A stretch of 64,000 bases of DNA from Rothia nasisuis (GTDB lineage Bacteria > Actinomycetota > Actinomycetes > Actinomycetales > Micrococcaceae), in NCBI RefSeq assembly GCF_928381405.1, contig NZ_CAKMSB010000008.1, positions 58,353-122,352 on the forward strand, read 5' to 3'. This document shows, piece by piece, positions 9,627 through 23,564 of the stretch (position 1 is the stretch's first letter; each line of letters opens with the position of its first letter). Below the pieces are notes generated by a model. The model saw only the letters and a list, made by a program, of their open reading frames with translations, had not been told where the DNA came from and searched no databases. Made by a program: the position numbers and the translations under genes.

Positions 9627-10817
9627 TTACTTGAGAATCTTGGTAACGCGACCTGAACCAACGGTGCGGCCACCTTCGCGGATTGCGAAGCCGAGGCCCT
9701 CTTCCATTGCGATTTCCTGGATGAGCTCAACGGTCATCTCAGTGTTGTCGCCGGGCATAACCATTTCGGTGCCCTCAGGAAGGGTGATAACACCGGTAAC
9801 GTCGGTGGTACGGAAGTAGAACTGGGGGCGGTAGTTCGAGTAGAAGGGGTTGTGGCGGCCGCCTTCATCCTTGGAAAGGATGTAGACGTTAGCCTCAAAC
9901 TGGGTGTGGGGGGTGATTGAGCCGGGCTCAACAACAACCTGACCACGCTCTACGTCGTCACGCTTCAGACCGCGAAGCAGCAGACCACAGTTCTCGCCTG
10001 CCCAGGCTTCGTCGAGCTGCTTGTGGAACATCTCGATACCGGTAACGGTGGTCTTCTGGATGGGGCGGATACCAACGATCTCAACTTCGGAGTTGATCTT
10101 CAGGGTACCTCGCTCGGCGCGACCGGTAACAACGGTACCGCGACCGGTGATGGTGAAGACGTCTTCGATGGGCATGAGGAAGGGCTTGTCCTTCTCACGA
10201 ACCGGATCGGGAATGAAGTTGTCAACCTCGTCCATGAGCTCTTCGATCTTAGCAACCCACTCAGCGTCGCCTTCGAGAGCCTTCAGAGCGGAAACGCGAA
10301 CAACGGGAGCGTTGTCACCGTCGAACTCCTGTGAGGAGAGCAGTTCGCGAACTTCCATTTCAACCAGGTCGAGCAGTTCCTCGTCCTCAACCATGTCTGA
10401 CTTGTTCAGTGCGACAAGCAGAGTGGGAACGCCAACCTGGCGAGCCAGCAGAACGTGCTCGCGGGTCTGAGCCATGGGGCCGTCGGTGGCAGCAACAACG
10501 AGGATTGCGCCGTCCATCTGAGCAGCACCGGTAATCATGTTCTTGACGTAGTCAGCGTGGCCGGGGGCGTCAACGTGTGCGTAGTGACGCTTCTCGGTCT
10601 GGTACTCGATGTGAGCGATGTTGATGGTAATACCGCGCTGGCGCTCTTCAGGAGCGGAGTCGATCATACCGAAGTCGCGCTGCTCGTTCAGGTCGGGGTA
10701 CTTGTCAGCCAGAACCTTGGAGATTGCAGCGGTCAGGGTGGTCTTACCGTGGTCAACGTGACCGATGGTACCGACGTTTACGTGAGGCTTGGAGCGCTCG
10801 AACTTAGCCTTAGCCAA
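9627..10817 (-). CDS. tuf: Elongation factor Tu
   Basis: EF-Tu carries aminoacyl-tRNA to the ribosome as a GTP complex. The reading frame opens further upstream, but the family start ([15 protein letters not shown]) is reached with a TTG codon at 10817 preceded by AGGAGG at good spacing, giving 396 residues, the usual actinobacterial length. GTPase motifs are intact: [11 protein letters not shown] (P-loop), [12 protein letters not shown] (G3) and ALNKSDMV (NKxD). Domains II and III follow in order. It is the last gene of the str operon, 195 bases after fusA. Confidence 0.97.
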   Translation of the reverse strand: MAKAKFERSKPHVNVGTIGHVDHGKTTLTAAISKVLADKYPDLNEQRDFGMIDSAPEERQRGITINIAHIEYQTEKRHYAHVDAPGHADYVKNMITGAAQMDGAILVVAATDGPMAQTREHVLLARQVGVPTLLVALNKSDMVEDEELLDLVEMEVRELLSSQEFDGDNAPVVRVSALKALEGDAEWVAKIEELMDEVDNFIPDPVREKDKPFLMPIEDVFTITGRGTVVTGRAERGTLKINSEVEIVGIRPIQKTTVTGIEMFHKQLDEAWAGENCGLLLRGLKRDDVERGQVVVEPGSITPHTQFEANVYILSKDEGGRHNPFYSNYRPQFYFRTTDVTGVITLPEGTEMVMPGDNTEMTVELIQEIAMEEGLGFAIREGGRTVGSGRVTKILK

Positions 10818-10976
10818 GAGTATTCCTCCTATAGAGAAGATTTGAGAACCTGCACTCGGTTTGACACACCGGCGCACTCCGCCGTAAAAGGCGGTCTAGC
10901 TACCACAATAGCGGATAAAGCCGGTGGGGCGAAACCCAGAGGCGGGTTCGTGTACTAGGTTTTTTGAAAAGCGGTG

Positions 10977-10998
10977 CGGCTCACACTTGGGTGAGCCG
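10977..10998 (-). terminator. Hairpin between fusA and tuf, possible attenuator
   Basis: An 8-bp perfect stem (CGGCTCAC with GTGAGCCG) and 6-base loop begin just after the fusA stop. Reading leftwards it is followed by a loose T/A tract (CTTTTCAAAAAACC) and not a clean U run. It could trim fusA mRNA or partly terminate ahead of tuf; full termination is unlikely unless tuf has its own promoter in the following 150 bases. Confidence 0.4.
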
Positions 10999-11012
10999 AA
11001 CCCGGGTGAGTA

Positions 11013-13127
11013 TTACTCGCCGCGGCTCTTCTGGATGATTTCGTCAGCGACGTTCTTGGGAACCTCAGCGTAGCTGTCGAACTCCATGGAGAAGACCGCG
11101 CGGCCCTGGGTCTTTGAACGAAGGTCACCGATGTAACCGAACATTTCTGACAGCGGCACAAGAGCGTTAACAATCTTGACGCCCGCTGCGTCCTCCATGG
11201 ACTGAATCTGGCCACGGCGTGAGTTCAAATCGCCGATGACGTCACCCATGTAATCCTCAGGGGTACGAACTTCAACAGCCATCAGGGGCTCCAGCAGGAC
11301 GGGAGCAGCGCGGCGTGCACCTTCCTTGAAGACCATTGAACCAGCAATCTTGAAGGCCATTTCTGACGAGTCAACATCGTGGTAGGCGCCATCAATCAGG
11401 GTTGCCTTGACACCAACAACGGGGTAGCCAGCGAGGATACCGAGCTGCATTGCGTCCTGGATACCGGCGTCAACGGAGGGGATGTATTCACGGGGAACAC
11501 GACCACCGGTGACGACGTTGTCGAACTCGTAGAGCTCTTCAGCATCGAGAGCGATGGGTTCGAAGGAGACCTGAACCTTCGCGAACTGACCGGAACCACC
11601 GGTCTGCTTCTTGTGGGTGTAGTCGACCTTCTCAACCTTCTTGGTGATGGTTTCACGGTAGGCAACCTGGGGCTTACCCACGTTAGCCTCAACCTTGAAT
11701 TCGCGCTTCATGCGGTCAACGATGATGTCGAGGTGGAGCTCGCCCATGCCGCCGATTTCGGTCTGGCCGGTTTCTTCGTTGAGTGAAACGGTGAAGGTGG
11801 GGTCTTCAGCGGAGAGCTTCTGGATTGCGGTTGACATCTTCTCCTGGTCACCCTTGGTCTTGGGCTCGATAGCCACGAAGATTACGGGGGCGGGGAAGGT
11901 CATGGATTCCAGAACTACGGGGTTAGCAATGTCGCAGAGAGTGTCACCGGTGGTGGTGTCTTTCAGACCGATTGCTGCGTAGATGTGCCCTGCCTGAATT
12001 TCTTCAACGGGATTCTCCTTGTTGGAGTGCATCTGGAAGAGCTTACCGATGCGCTCCTTCTTACCCTTGGTGGCGTTGAGAACCTGCTGGCCCTGCGCTG
12101 CCTTACCGGAGTAAACGCGGATGTAGGTCAGCTGACCGTAGAAGGGGTGGGCTGCAACCTTGAAGGCCAGAGCTGCGAAGGGCTCGTCAGCTGAAGGCTT
12201 GCGGGTTACTTCAACCTCTTCGTCAGTGGGAAGGTGGCCAATCATCGCGGGAACGTCCAGCGGTGAGGGCAGGTAGTCGAGAACTGCGTCAAGCATGGGC
12301 TGCACGCCGCGGTTCTTGAATGCTGAGCCACAGAATACGGGGTAGGCTTCGTTAGCAACGGTGAGCGCGCGTACGCCTTCCTTGATTTCCTCGATGGTCA
12401 GATCGCCCTCTTCGAGGTACTTTTCCATGAGTTCTTCTGAGGCTTCAGCAGCGTTTTCGATGAGTTCAGCGCGGTACTGTTCAGCCTTTTCCTGGAGGTC
12501 AGCAGGAATTTCCTGAATTTCGTATGAAGCACCCATGGTCACGTCGCCCTTGGAGTCGCCGGGCCAGACGTAGGCCTGCATGGTCAGCAGGTCAACGACA
12601 CCGATGAAGTCGTTCTCGGCACCGATGGGCAGTTGCATGACGAGGGGCTTAGCACCCAGACGCTTGATGATGGTGTCTACGGTGAAGTAGAAGTCTGCAC
12701 CCAGCTTGTCCATCTTGTTGACGAAGCAGATGCGGGGTACCTCGTACTTGTCAGCCTGACGCCACACGGTTTCAGACTGGGGCTCAACGCCCTCCTTGCC
12801 GTCGAACACCGCAACAGCGCCGTCGAGGACGCGCAGTGAGCGCTCAACCTCAACGGTGAAGTCAACGTGGCCGGGGGTGTCAATGATGTTGATCTGGTTG
12901 TTCTTCCAGAAGCAGGTGGTTGCTGCGGAGGTAATGGTGATACCGCGTTCCTGTTCCTGAGCCATCCAGTCCATGGTGGACGCACCGTCGTGGGTTTCAC
13001 CAATTTTGTGGTTGATACCGGTGTAGAAGAGGATGCGTTCGGTGGTGGTGGTCTTACCGGCGTCAATGTGCGCCATAATACCGATGTTGCGGACCTTGTT
13101 CAGGTCGGTTAGCACGTCTAGTGCCAC
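11013..13127 (-). CDS. fusA: Elongation factor G
   Basis: EF-G drives ribosomal translocation and, with RRF, ribosome recycling. I place the start at GTG 13127 ([18 protein letters not shown]), with AGGGAG five bases upstream; this gives 704 residues, typical for the family, whereas the longer open frame to 13172 adds unlike sequence. GTPase motifs are present: [31 protein letters not shown] and NKMDKLG. Domains II to V follow in order, with the domain IV region around [10 protein letters not shown]. Second-to-last gene of the str operon, 77 bases after rpsG. Confidence 0.97.
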   Translation of the reverse strand: MALDVLTDLNKVRNIGIMAHIDAGKTTTTERILFYTGINHKIGETHDGASTMDWMAQEQERGITITSAATTCFWKNNQINIIDTPGHVDFTVEVERSLRVLDGAVAVFDGKEGVEPQSETVWRQADKYEVPRICFVNKMDKLGADFYFTVDTIIKRLGAKPLVMQLPIGAENDFIGVVDLLTMQAYVWPGDSKGDVTMGASYEIQEIPADLQEKAEQYRAELIENAAEASEELMEKYLEEGDLTIEEIKEGVRALTVANEAYPVFCGSAFKNRGVQPMLDAVLDYLPSPLDVPAMIGHLPTDEEVEVTRKPSADEPFAALAFKVAAHPFYGQLTYIRVYSGKAAQGQQVLNATKGKKERIGKLFQMHSNKENPVEEIQAGHIYAAIGLKDTTTGDTLCDIANPVVLESMTFPAPVIFVAIEPKTKGDQEKMSTAIQKLSAEDPTFTVSLNEETGQTEIGGMGELHLDIIVDRMKREFKVEANVGKPQVAYRETITKKVEKVDYTHKKQTGGSGQFAKVQVSFEPIALDAEELYEFDNVVTGGRVPREYIPSVDAGIQDAMQLGILAGYPVVGVKATLIDGAYHDVDSSEMAFKIAGSMVFKEGARRAAPVLLEPLMAVEVRTPEDYMGDVIGDLNSRRGQIQSMEDAAGVKIVNALVPLSEMFGYIGDLRSKTQGRAVFSMEFDSYAEVPKNVADEIIQKSRGE

Positions 13128-13204
13128 TTTGTTCTCCCTTGTGAGAAACTCCGAAAGCCTGCCGTTATGCACCTATGTAATAACGGCAGGCTGTCGAATG
13201 AAAA

Positions 13205-13675
13205 TTACCAGCGGTAGTGTGCGAAAGCCTTGTTGGACTCGGCCATCTTGTGAGTGTCTTCGCGACGCTTCACAGCGGCACCGAGACCGTTGGATGCATC
13301 CAGGATCTCGTTCATGAGACGCTCGGTCATGGTCTTCTCGCGGCGGAGCTTGGAGAAGCCAACGAGCCAGCGCAAAGCCAGCGCGGTTGCACGGCCTGCA
13401 CGAACTTCGACGGGAACCTGGTAGGTCGCGCCGCCCACGCGGCGTGAGCGAACCTCGAGTGAAGGCTTGACGTTGTCCATTGCCTTCTTGAGGGTTACTA
13501 CGGGGTCTGCGCCGGTCTTCTGGGCAACGCCTTCGAGAGCACCGTAAACGATGCGCTCAGCGGTTGACTTCTTGCCGTCCAGCAGAACCTTGTTGATGAG
13601 CTGGGTAACCAGCGGTGAGCCGTAAACGGGGTCGTTTACGAGGGGACGCTTAGGAGCGGGACCCTTACGAGGCAT
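13205..13675 (-). CDS. rpsG: 30S ribosomal protein S7
   Basis: S7 nucleates assembly of the small-subunit head and contacts E-site tRNA. The 156-residue product opens [20 protein letters not shown] and contains [37 protein letters not shown] and the AFAHYRW C-terminus, all family hallmarks. The length is standard. Its ATG shares one base with the rpsL stop codon (TAATG), implying translational coupling. Confidence 0.98.
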   Translation of the reverse strand: MPRKGPAPKRPLVNDPVYGSPLVTQLINKVLLDGKKSTAERIVYGALEGVAQKTGADPVVTLKKAMDNVKPSLEVRSRRVGGATYQVPVEVRAGRATALALRWLVGFSKLRREKTMTERLMNEILDASNGLGAAVKRREDTHKMAESNKAFAHYRW

Positions 13676-14049
13676 TACTTCTTCTCCTTCTTTGCGCCGT
13701 AGCGTGAACGAGCCTGACCGCGGCCCTTAACGCCCTGGGTATCCAGTGCGCCACGTACAATCTTGTAACGAACACCGGGGAGGTCCTTCACACGACCACC
13801 GCGAACGAGCACGATGGAGTGTTCCTGAAGGTTGTGGCCCTCACCGGGGATGTATGCGGTAACCTCGACGCCGCCGTTGAGCTTAACACGTGCGACCTTA
13901 CGCAGTGCTGAGTTCGGCTTCCTCGGGGTGGTGGTGTATACACGGGTGCATACGCCACGCTTCATGGGGTTGCCCTTAAGTGCGGGCGCCTTGGTCTTAA
14001 CGACCTTGGATGCACGGCCCTTACGGACCAACTGCTGAATTGTAGGCAC
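13675..14049 (-). CDS. rpsL: 30S ribosomal protein S12, K43R variant
   Basis: S12 lies at the decoding centre and controls accuracy. The 124-residue product starts at GTG 14049 after GGAGAAC and has all family blocks, including [20 protein letters not shown]. Residue 43 is arginine in [13 protein letters not shown], where most bacteria have lysine (TTTPKKPNSA). It is encoded by AGG (13921-13923), one transition away from the lysine codon AAG, and AGG is unusual in this GC-rich genome. K43R in S12 is a well-known streptomycin-resistance substitution in mycobacteria and other bacteria. Lysine 88, the second common site, is unchanged. First gene of the str operon. Confidence 0.97.
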   Translation of the reverse strand: MPTIQQLVRKGRASKVVKTKAPALKGNPMKRGVCTRVYTTTPRKPNSALRKVARVKLNGGVEVTAYIPGEGHNLQEHSIVLVRGGRVKDLPGVRYKIVRGALDTQGVKGRGQARSRYGAKKEKK

Positions 14050-14555
14050 TTGTTCTCCGTTTGGTATCGGTGGCCCCGTTAGGGGCTACCGGTTTACTTG
14101 CCTTCTGTCACTTGGGATAAGCGCAAAAGAAAATCTCTCTGACTTAGCAGGAGCCCAGACACAACAAAAAATGGCATTTAGGCCTCAAGATCGCTGATCG
14201 GGCTGAGTGCCCGGACGAACAAGGCCAAAGGACGGTGTCCATTCTGCCATTGGTTCTTATGTACTGCTCAGAAATACATTACTTGAGATGTGCTCTGTGC
14301 GGGCAGTAGATACTACTGCTAAGTACTCCAGATACTACTGTAGCCCATGAGGGTGGCTTAATCTACCCTTGTTTAGATCCACTGCGGCTTAAAAGCCCTT
14401 AAATTAGGTGATGTCGGGCACTCAAGCGCGAGCTGACCGCTCTCGTCCTGCTCTTTGACAGCTGCCCGCCTGATTTTTGGGGCAGGCAAGCTAGTCTCGC
14501 CGCTTTGTTTCTGGTAGAACGGAAGAGCCGGATGCCTCTAGAGGAAGAAGTAAGT
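14050..14555. promoter_or_regulatory. Divergent intergenic region between rpsL and the shikimate dehydrogenase gene
   Basis: This 500-base gap must hold the str operon promoter (leftward) and the promoter of the dehydrogenase gene (rightward). Near rpsL is a GC-rich leader hairpin (GGTAGCCCC/GGGGCCACC, about 14070-14092). A TTGACA box lies at 14455-14460 on the plus strand, but no matching -10 at 16-18 bases was found. The operator-like repeat at 14303-14340 is listed separately. I see no gene here. Confidence 0.4.
14303..14340. repeat. Palindrome plus 22-bp-period direct repeat, possible operator
   Basis: AGATACTACTG occurs at 14308-14318 and again at 14330-14340, a spacing of 22 bp (about two helical turns). 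The first copy is embedded in the perfect inverted repeat GCAGTA-N5-TACTGC (14303-14319). Two same-face half-sites of this kind are typical of a cooperative DNA-binding site. Which of the two flanking transcription units it would serve is unknown. Confidence 0.4.
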
Positions 14556-15461
14556 GTGAGCACCCCTGAAGAGTCTTACCTGGTTGGGCTGCTGGGTAGC
14601 GGCATCACCACCTCCCTCACTCCCCCGCTGCACGAGTTCGCAGCTGATCGGGCTGGTATCCGTTATCTCTACCGGCCCATTGATATAGAGACTTTGGGTC
14701 CGGCACGACGGGCTGCGAACGCAGTACCTGTGGGAGAGCTGCTGCGCTGGGGCCTGGATTTGGGTTACAACGCCTTCAACATTACCTTCCCCTACAAGCA
14801 GGCTGTGCTAGAGCACCTCGATGAAGTCTCGGACGCCGCAGCCCGGCTTGGAGCGGTCAATACAGTTATCGTCCGCGAGGCTAAAATACTGGGTTACAAC
14901 ACGGACGTGACCGGCTTCGCCTCTGCCCTGACCCAGGGCCTGGCACCCAGCCCCGGCGACCTTACAACCGTCACCCAGCTGGGGGTCGGTGGAGCTGGAT
15001 CCGCTACCGCCGACGCACTGCTCAAGCAGGGGGTAGAAGAACTCCTCCTCTTTGACAGTGACCATCAGCGTACCCAAGCCAAAGCGACCCAGCTTGCCGG
15101 GCTCTACCCCGGCGCCAGCGTCCGGGCCCTAGCCGCAGAGCAACTACCGGCTGCCCTGGCCCGTTCCCGGGGGCTGGTCAACGCCACCCCCATCGGTATG
15201 CACCATCACCCAGGTAGCCCACTGCCGCTCAGCCTACTCCACCCAAACCTCTGGGTGGCAGATGTTATCTACCTGCCCCAGAACACCGCGCTGATTAAGC
15301 AGGCGCGCACACTCGGGTGCCGGGTACTACCCGGTGGCCTCATGGCCGTTGGCCAGGCAGCCGATGCCTTTGAACTCATCACCGGGATCCGCCCCAATGT
15401 CACCGACCTGCTGGCCCACTTTGAAACCCTACTGGTAGCTAGGGGCAATCAGCTACCCTAG
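14556..15461 (+). CDS. aroE: Quinate/shikimate dehydrogenase (AroE family)
   Basis: The enzyme family interconverts 3-dehydroshikimate and shikimate (or dehydroquinate and quinate). GTG at 14556, seven bases after AGGAAG, gives a 301-residue protein (VSTPEESYLVGLLGSG). The substrate domain has the class-specific form NITFPYKQ and, further on, LGAVNTVI and GYNTDVTGF. The nucleotide domain has GVGGAGSATADALL with an acidic residue after the second strand (LLFDSD), which favours NAD over NADP. These features point to the catabolic QsuD/YdiB-like branch and not to biosynthetic AroE, though a biosynthetic role cannot be excluded. The gene stands alone between operons on the other strand. Confidence 0.88.
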   Translation: MSTPEESYLVGLLGSGITTSLTPPLHEFAADRAGIRYLYRPIDIETLGPARRAANAVPVGELLRWGLDLGYNAFNITFPYKQAVLEHLDEVSDAAARLGAVNTVIVREAKILGYNTDVTGFASALTQGLAPSPGDLTTVTQLGVGGAGSATADALLKQGVEELLLFDSDHQRTQAKATQLAGLYPGASVRALAAEQLPAALARSRGLVNATPIGMHHHPGSPLPLSLLHPNLWVADVIYLPQNTALIKQARTLGCRVLPGGLMAVGQAADAFELITGIRPNVTDLLAHFETLLVARGNQLP

Positions 15462-15528
15462 CCAGGCCCGTCTCTGTTCCCCCTACTCATCGGACGGCGA
15501 ACGCCCTCATCAGCTACCTACTCACGAC

Positions 15529-15569
15529 AAAGGGCGTTTCCTCACCACTGCGGTGGGGAAACGCCCTTT
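15529..15569. terminator. Bidirectional terminator between aroE-type gene and rpoC
   Basis: A 13-bp perfect stem (AAAGGGCGTTTCC and its complement, 15529-15541 with 15557-15569) encloses a 15-base loop that can pair further (CACC/GGTG). The stem ends in T on one side and A on the other, so it can serve both convergent transcripts. Confidence 0.85.
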
Positions 15570-15599
15570 AGCTCGCCCTAGGGGACTACCTCTTGCGGC

Positions 15600-19490
<3,891 letters not shown>

Positions 19491-19559
19491 TGGGTCCTTA
19501 TCTCTTTCCTAGTATTTAGAAGTCTTGTGTAAACAGATGAGGGAACCGTACAGGCCGGT

Positions 19560-22500
19560 TTAGACCTCTTCAACAGAGCTGGGCTCAGCGTGAGACAGGT
19601 CGATGCCCAGGTCATCTGCTGCACGGAAGCCTTCGTCTTCTACATCGCGCATCTCGATGGTCTTACCGTCGGTTGAGAGCACCTCAACATTCAGGCAGAG
19701 GGACTGCATTTCCTTGATCAAGACCTTGAAGGACTCGGGGACGCCCGGCTCGGGGATGTTCTCCCCCTTGACGATAGCCTCGTAGACCTTCACGCGGCCG
19801 TGGACGTCATCGGACTTGACGGTCAGGATTTCCTGCAGAGTGTAAGCGGCACCGTAAGCTTCGAGCGCCCACACTTCCATTTCACCAAAGCGTTGACCAC
19901 CGAACTGGGCCTTACCGCCCAGGGGCTGCTGGGTAATCATGGAGTAGGGGCCGGTGGAACGCGCGTGAATCTTGTCGTCCACCAGGTGATGCAGCTTAAG
20001 GATGTACTGGTAGCCAACGGAGACCGGCTCGGGGAAGGGCTCACCGGAGCGGCCATCGAGCAGGCGGGCCTTACCTGAACGGTTGATCAGGCGGTCGCCG
20101 TCACGGTTGGGGTTGGCGTGATCGAGTAGCTCGAAGAGTTCCTCTTCACCGGCACCGTCGAACACGGGGGTTGCGACGCTCGTGGGGCCGGTCTCCTTGG
20201 GGAAATTGTGAAGCTTGTCGAGCCAGGCGGGGTTACCTTCAATCTTCCAGCCCTGCTTGGCCAGCCAGCCGGTGTGAACTTCGAGTACCTGACCGATGTT
20301 CATGCGGCCGGGCACGCCCAGCGGGTTGAGGATGACATCAACGGGGGTGCCGTCTTCCATAAAGGGCATATCTTCGATGGGAAGAATCTTGGTAATGACG
20401 CCCTTGTTACCGTGGCGGCCTGCCAGCTTATCGCCCACGGTAATCTTGCGCTTCTGCGCAACGTAGACGCGGACCAGCTGGTTAACACCGCTGGGCAGAT
20501 CTTCGTCGTCGTTTTCGCGGTCGAAGATACGGACGCCGATGACGGTACCGGACTCACCGTGGGGAACCTTCAGGGAGGTGTCACGGACTTCGCGGGACTT
20601 TTCACCGAAGATAGCGCGGAGCAGGCGCTCTTCGGGGGTCAGCTCGGTCTCGCCCTTGGGTGTAACTTTACCGACCAGGATGTCGCCGGCCTCAACTTCG
20701 GCACCGATGTGGATGATGCCGCGCTCGTCGAGGGCCGAGAGCACCTCTTCAGAGACGTTGGGGATGTCGCGGGTAATCTCTTCAGCGCCCAGCTTGGTAT
20801 CACGGGCGTCGATTTCGTGCTCTTCAATGTGAATTGAGGTGAGTACGTCATCAGAGATCATGCGCTGGGAGAGGATGATACCGTCCTCAAAGTTGAAGCC
20901 TTCCCACGACATGTAGGCAACCAGCAGGTTCTTACCGAGTGCCAGTTCGCCCTTGTCGGTTGAGGGGCCATCAGCAATCAGGCTACGCTCTTCAACGCGG
21001 TCACCCACCTTGACCACAACGCGGTGGTTGTAGCAGTTACCGGGGTTGGAGCGCTGGAACTTGAGGATGGGGTAAGAGGTGCTGGTGCCATCGTCGTTAC
21101 GGACGATCACCAGGTCAGCTGACACCTCAGAGACCACGCCGGCCTTCTTAGCGACCACGGAGTCACCGGAGTCAAGCGCTGCGTAGCGTTCCATACCGGT
21201 ACCGACCACGGGTGCTTCGGATTCGAGCAGAGGAACCGCCTGGCGCTGCATGTTAGCACCCATGAGTGCTCGGTTAGCGTCGTCGTGTTCCAGGTAAGGA
21301 ATCAGAGCGGTTGCCACCGACACCATCTGGCGGGGTGAAACGTCCATGTATTCAATGTCTGATGCATCGACCAGAACCGCTTCACCTGAACCATCGCCTG
21401 CGCGGCAGAGAACCTGGTCTTCGGCGAAGGTCATGTCGGCAGTCAGGGGCGCGTTGGCCTGGGCAATAGTGTTGCCCTTTTCGTCGTCAGCGGTCAGGTA
21501 TTTGACCTCGTCGGTGACTTTGCCGTCGCGGACGATGCGGTAGGGGGTTTCGATGAAACCGAAGGGGTTGATACGGGCATAGGTTGCCAGCGAACCAATC
21601 AGACCGATGTTGGGACCTTCAGGGGTTTCGATGGGGCACATACGGCCGTAGTGGGAGGGGTGGACGTCTCGGACTTCCATGCCCGCACGGTCGCGGGAGA
21701 GGCCGCCGGGGCCCAGTGCAGACAGACGACGCTTGTGGGTCAGCCCAGCCAGCGGGTTGTTCTGGTCCATGAACTGGGAGAGCTGCGAGGTGCCGAAGAA
21801 CTCCTTGATGGAGGCAACAACCGGGCGGATGTTAATCAGGGTCTGAGGGGTGATGGCCTCGACGTCCTGGGTGGTCATGCGTTCGCGGACGACGCGCTCC
21901 ATACGGGAGAGGCCGGTGCGAATCTGGTTCTCAATCAGCTCGCCAACGGCGCGGATGCGGCGGTTGCCGAAGTGGTCGATGTCGTCAACGTCAACGCGGA
22001 TGTCAACGTCCTGGCCGTCGCGCACACCCTTGACGGTGGTGCCACCTGCGTGCAGGGTGACCAGGTAGCGAATCATGGCCGCAATGTCGTCCTGAGACAG
22101 CACTGCTGCTGAGGGGTCGTTGACGGGGGTGTCGGTACCCAGTTTGCGGTTCACCTTGTAGCGGCCGACCTTTGCCAGGTCGTAGCGGCGGGGGGTGAAG
22201 TACATGTTGTCCAGCAGATTCTGGGCAGCTTCGACCGTGGGGGGTTCACCCGGGCGTAGCTTGCGGTAGATGTCGAGCAGGGCCTCTTCGCGGGTCTGCA
22301 CGGTGTCTTTTTCGAGGGTGGCGCGAATGGAGTCAAATTCGCCGAATTCATCTAGAATCTTGGACTCTGACCAGCCCAGGGCCTTGAGCAGAACGGTGAC
22401 GGACTGCTTGCGGCGTCGGTCTAGGCGCACGCCGACCTGGTCGCGCTTATCAATTTCGAGTTCGAACCAGGCACCGCGAGAGGGGATAATCTTAGCCGAG

Positions 22501-23060
22501 TAGATATCTTTATCGGAGGTACGGTCGGCGGTCTTTTCGAAGTAGGCACCAGGTGAGCGAACCAGCTGGGAAACAACAACGCGCTCGGAGCCGTTGATCA
22601 CGAAGGTGCCGGACTCGGTCATGAGAGGGAAGTCGCCCATGAACACGGTCTGCTGTTTGATTTCGCCCGTGTTGTTGTTCATGAATTCGGCCTTGACGTA
22701 CAGCGGGGCTGAGTAGGTCGCGTCGCGATCTTTACACTCTTCCATGGTGTACTTGGGGTCAGCAAATTCGGGCTCGGAGAAAGACAGGGACATGGTTCCC
22801 TGGAAATCTTCGATTGGGGATATTTCTTCGAAAATGTCTGCCAGGCCGGAGGTCTGGCTGACGGAGGTATCACCGGTTTCGGCTGCGGCAGCAGCTTTGG
22901 CTGCCCAGCGTTCGTTACCGACCAGCTGATCGAAGCTGTCGAGCTGGAGCGCAAGCAGGTTGGGTACCTGCAGGGGCTCAGCAATTTTTGCGAATGAGAT
23001 TCGGTCTTGCGAACCTGCGCCGTTAGCGGCTTCATTATGAGAGGTGCTCGAGGCGACCAA
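19560..23060 (-). CDS. rpoB: DNA-directed RNA polymerase subunit beta
   Basis: The beta subunit binds nascent RNA and rifamycins. The 1166-residue product begins at TTG 23060 ([14 protein letters not shown]) eight bases after GGAAGG; TTG starts are usual for rpoB in this family. The rifampicin-resistance region reads [20 protein letters not shown] and onward, with the key Asp, His and Ser positions in their susceptible forms. [27 protein letters not shown] and the C-terminal clamp ([20 protein letters not shown]) are present. No rplJ-rplL pair lies directly upstream; the next gene is the divergent rhs, 504 bases away. Confidence 0.98.
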   Translation of the reverse strand: MVASSTSHNEAANGAGSQDRISFAKIAEPLQVPNLLALQLDSFDQLVGNERWAAKAAAAAETGDTSVSQTSGLADIFEEISPIEDFQGTMSLSFSEPEFADPKYTMEECKDRDATYSAPLYVKAEFMNNNTGEIKQQTVFMGDFPLMTESGTFVINGSERVVVSQLVRSPGAYFEKTADRTSDKDIYSAKIIPSRGAWFELEIDKRDQVGVRLDRRRKQSVTVLLKALGWSESKILDEFGEFDSIRATLEKDTVQTREEALLDIYRKLRPGEPPTVEAAQNLLDNMYFTPRRYDLAKVGRYKVNRKLGTDTPVNDPSAAVLSQDDIAAMIRYLVTLHAGGTTVKGVRDGQDVDIRVDVDDIDHFGNRRIRAVGELIENQIRTGLSRMERVVRERMTTQDVEAITPQTLINIRPVVASIKEFFGTSQLSQFMDQNNPLAGLTHKRRLSALGPGGLSRDRAGMEVRDVHPSHYGRMCPIETPEGPNIGLIGSLATYARINPFGFIETPYRIVRDGKVTDEVKYLTADDEKGNTIAQANAPLTADMTFAEDQVLCRAGDGSGEAVLVDASDIEYMDVSPRQMVSVATALIPYLEHDDANRALMGANMQRQAVPLLESEAPVVGTGMERYAALDSGDSVVAKKAGVVSEVSADLVIVRNDDGTSTSYPILKFQRSNPGNCYNHRVVVKVGDRVEERSLIADGPSTDKGELALGKNLLVAYMSWEGFNFEDGIILSQRMISDDVLTSIHIEEHEIDARDTKLGAEEITRDIPNVSEEVLSALDERGIIHIGAEVEAGDILVGKVTPKGETELTPEERLLRAIFGEKSREVRDTSLKVPHGESGTVIGVRIFDRENDDEDLPSGVNQLVRVYVAQKRKITVGDKLAGRHGNKGVITKILPIEDMPFMEDGTPVDVILNPLGVPGRMNIGQVLEVHTGWLAKQGWKIEGNPAWLDKLHNFPKETGPTSVATPVFDGAGEEELFELLDHANPNRDGDRLINRSGKARLLDGRSGEPFPEPVSVGYQYILKLHHLVDDKIHARSTGPYSMITQQPLGGKAQFGGQRFGEMEVWALEAYGAAYTLQEILTVKSDDVHGRVKVYEAIVKGENIPEPGVPESFKVLIKEMQSLCLNVEVLSTDGKTIEMRDVEDEGFRAADDLGIDLSHAEPSSVEEV

Positions 23061-23564
23061 GATTGGATCCTTCCACAGACATGTCTGTTGCTACCCGCTC
23101 CCCCACCAGGGGCGGCACGCTCAAGGACCCATTAAGCAAAGAAAACTAGCCGGGGGAAGCACCTGTGCCGTGCTGTGATTGTGACTAGATTGATGTTCGA
23201 GGGTACTGGGGCGTACTAAGACCTGTTACAACCTGCCCACCGCTATATGAAGGCACAGAAGATTAGGGAAGCGCAAATATTCATGTTACAGCAAGCAGAA
23301 CTTCTTGTCCATAGCCGAGAAAGGAATTTTTCACAAATTCGCATCAGCATCGTATTAGCGTCCGGTGCAGCCAGAGTTTGTAAAAGTTCTTACTTATATT
23401 AGGGTGAAGCCCCACCCTATTTCTGCCACAATGGAAGTAGTTGCGTGTGCTCACTAACCAGCCTCTGGCATGGACATGTCTATCTTTTGGGGAGCGCCGC
23501 AGACGGCTAATCAACACATATTGCCTCTACCGTCGTCAGCAATTTCAGAGAACAGGATTCCGCA
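23061..23564. promoter_or_regulatory. Divergent intergenic region between rpoB and rhs
   Basis: This 504-base gap must contain the rpoBC promoter and leader (leftward) and the rhs promoter (rightward). The part nearest rpoB is GC-rich, and the middle and right parts (23260-23400) are AT-rich. A TATATT box at about 23394-23399 on the plus strand is a possible -10 for rhs, but I see no convincing -35. No RNA gene or reading frame with a ribosome-binding site was recognised. Confidence 0.35.

Noticed and set aside
14455..14483. TTGACA box as promoter for the shikimate dehydrogenase gene
   Set aside because: No -10 hexamer at 16-18 bases; the best TAGTCT lies too far away.
21651..21800. RpoB rifampicin-resistance region with Ala in place of the E. 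coli Ser522 (NPLAGLTH)
   Set aside because: This alanine form is, to my knowledge, normal for Micrococcaceae, and the main resistance positions are wild type.
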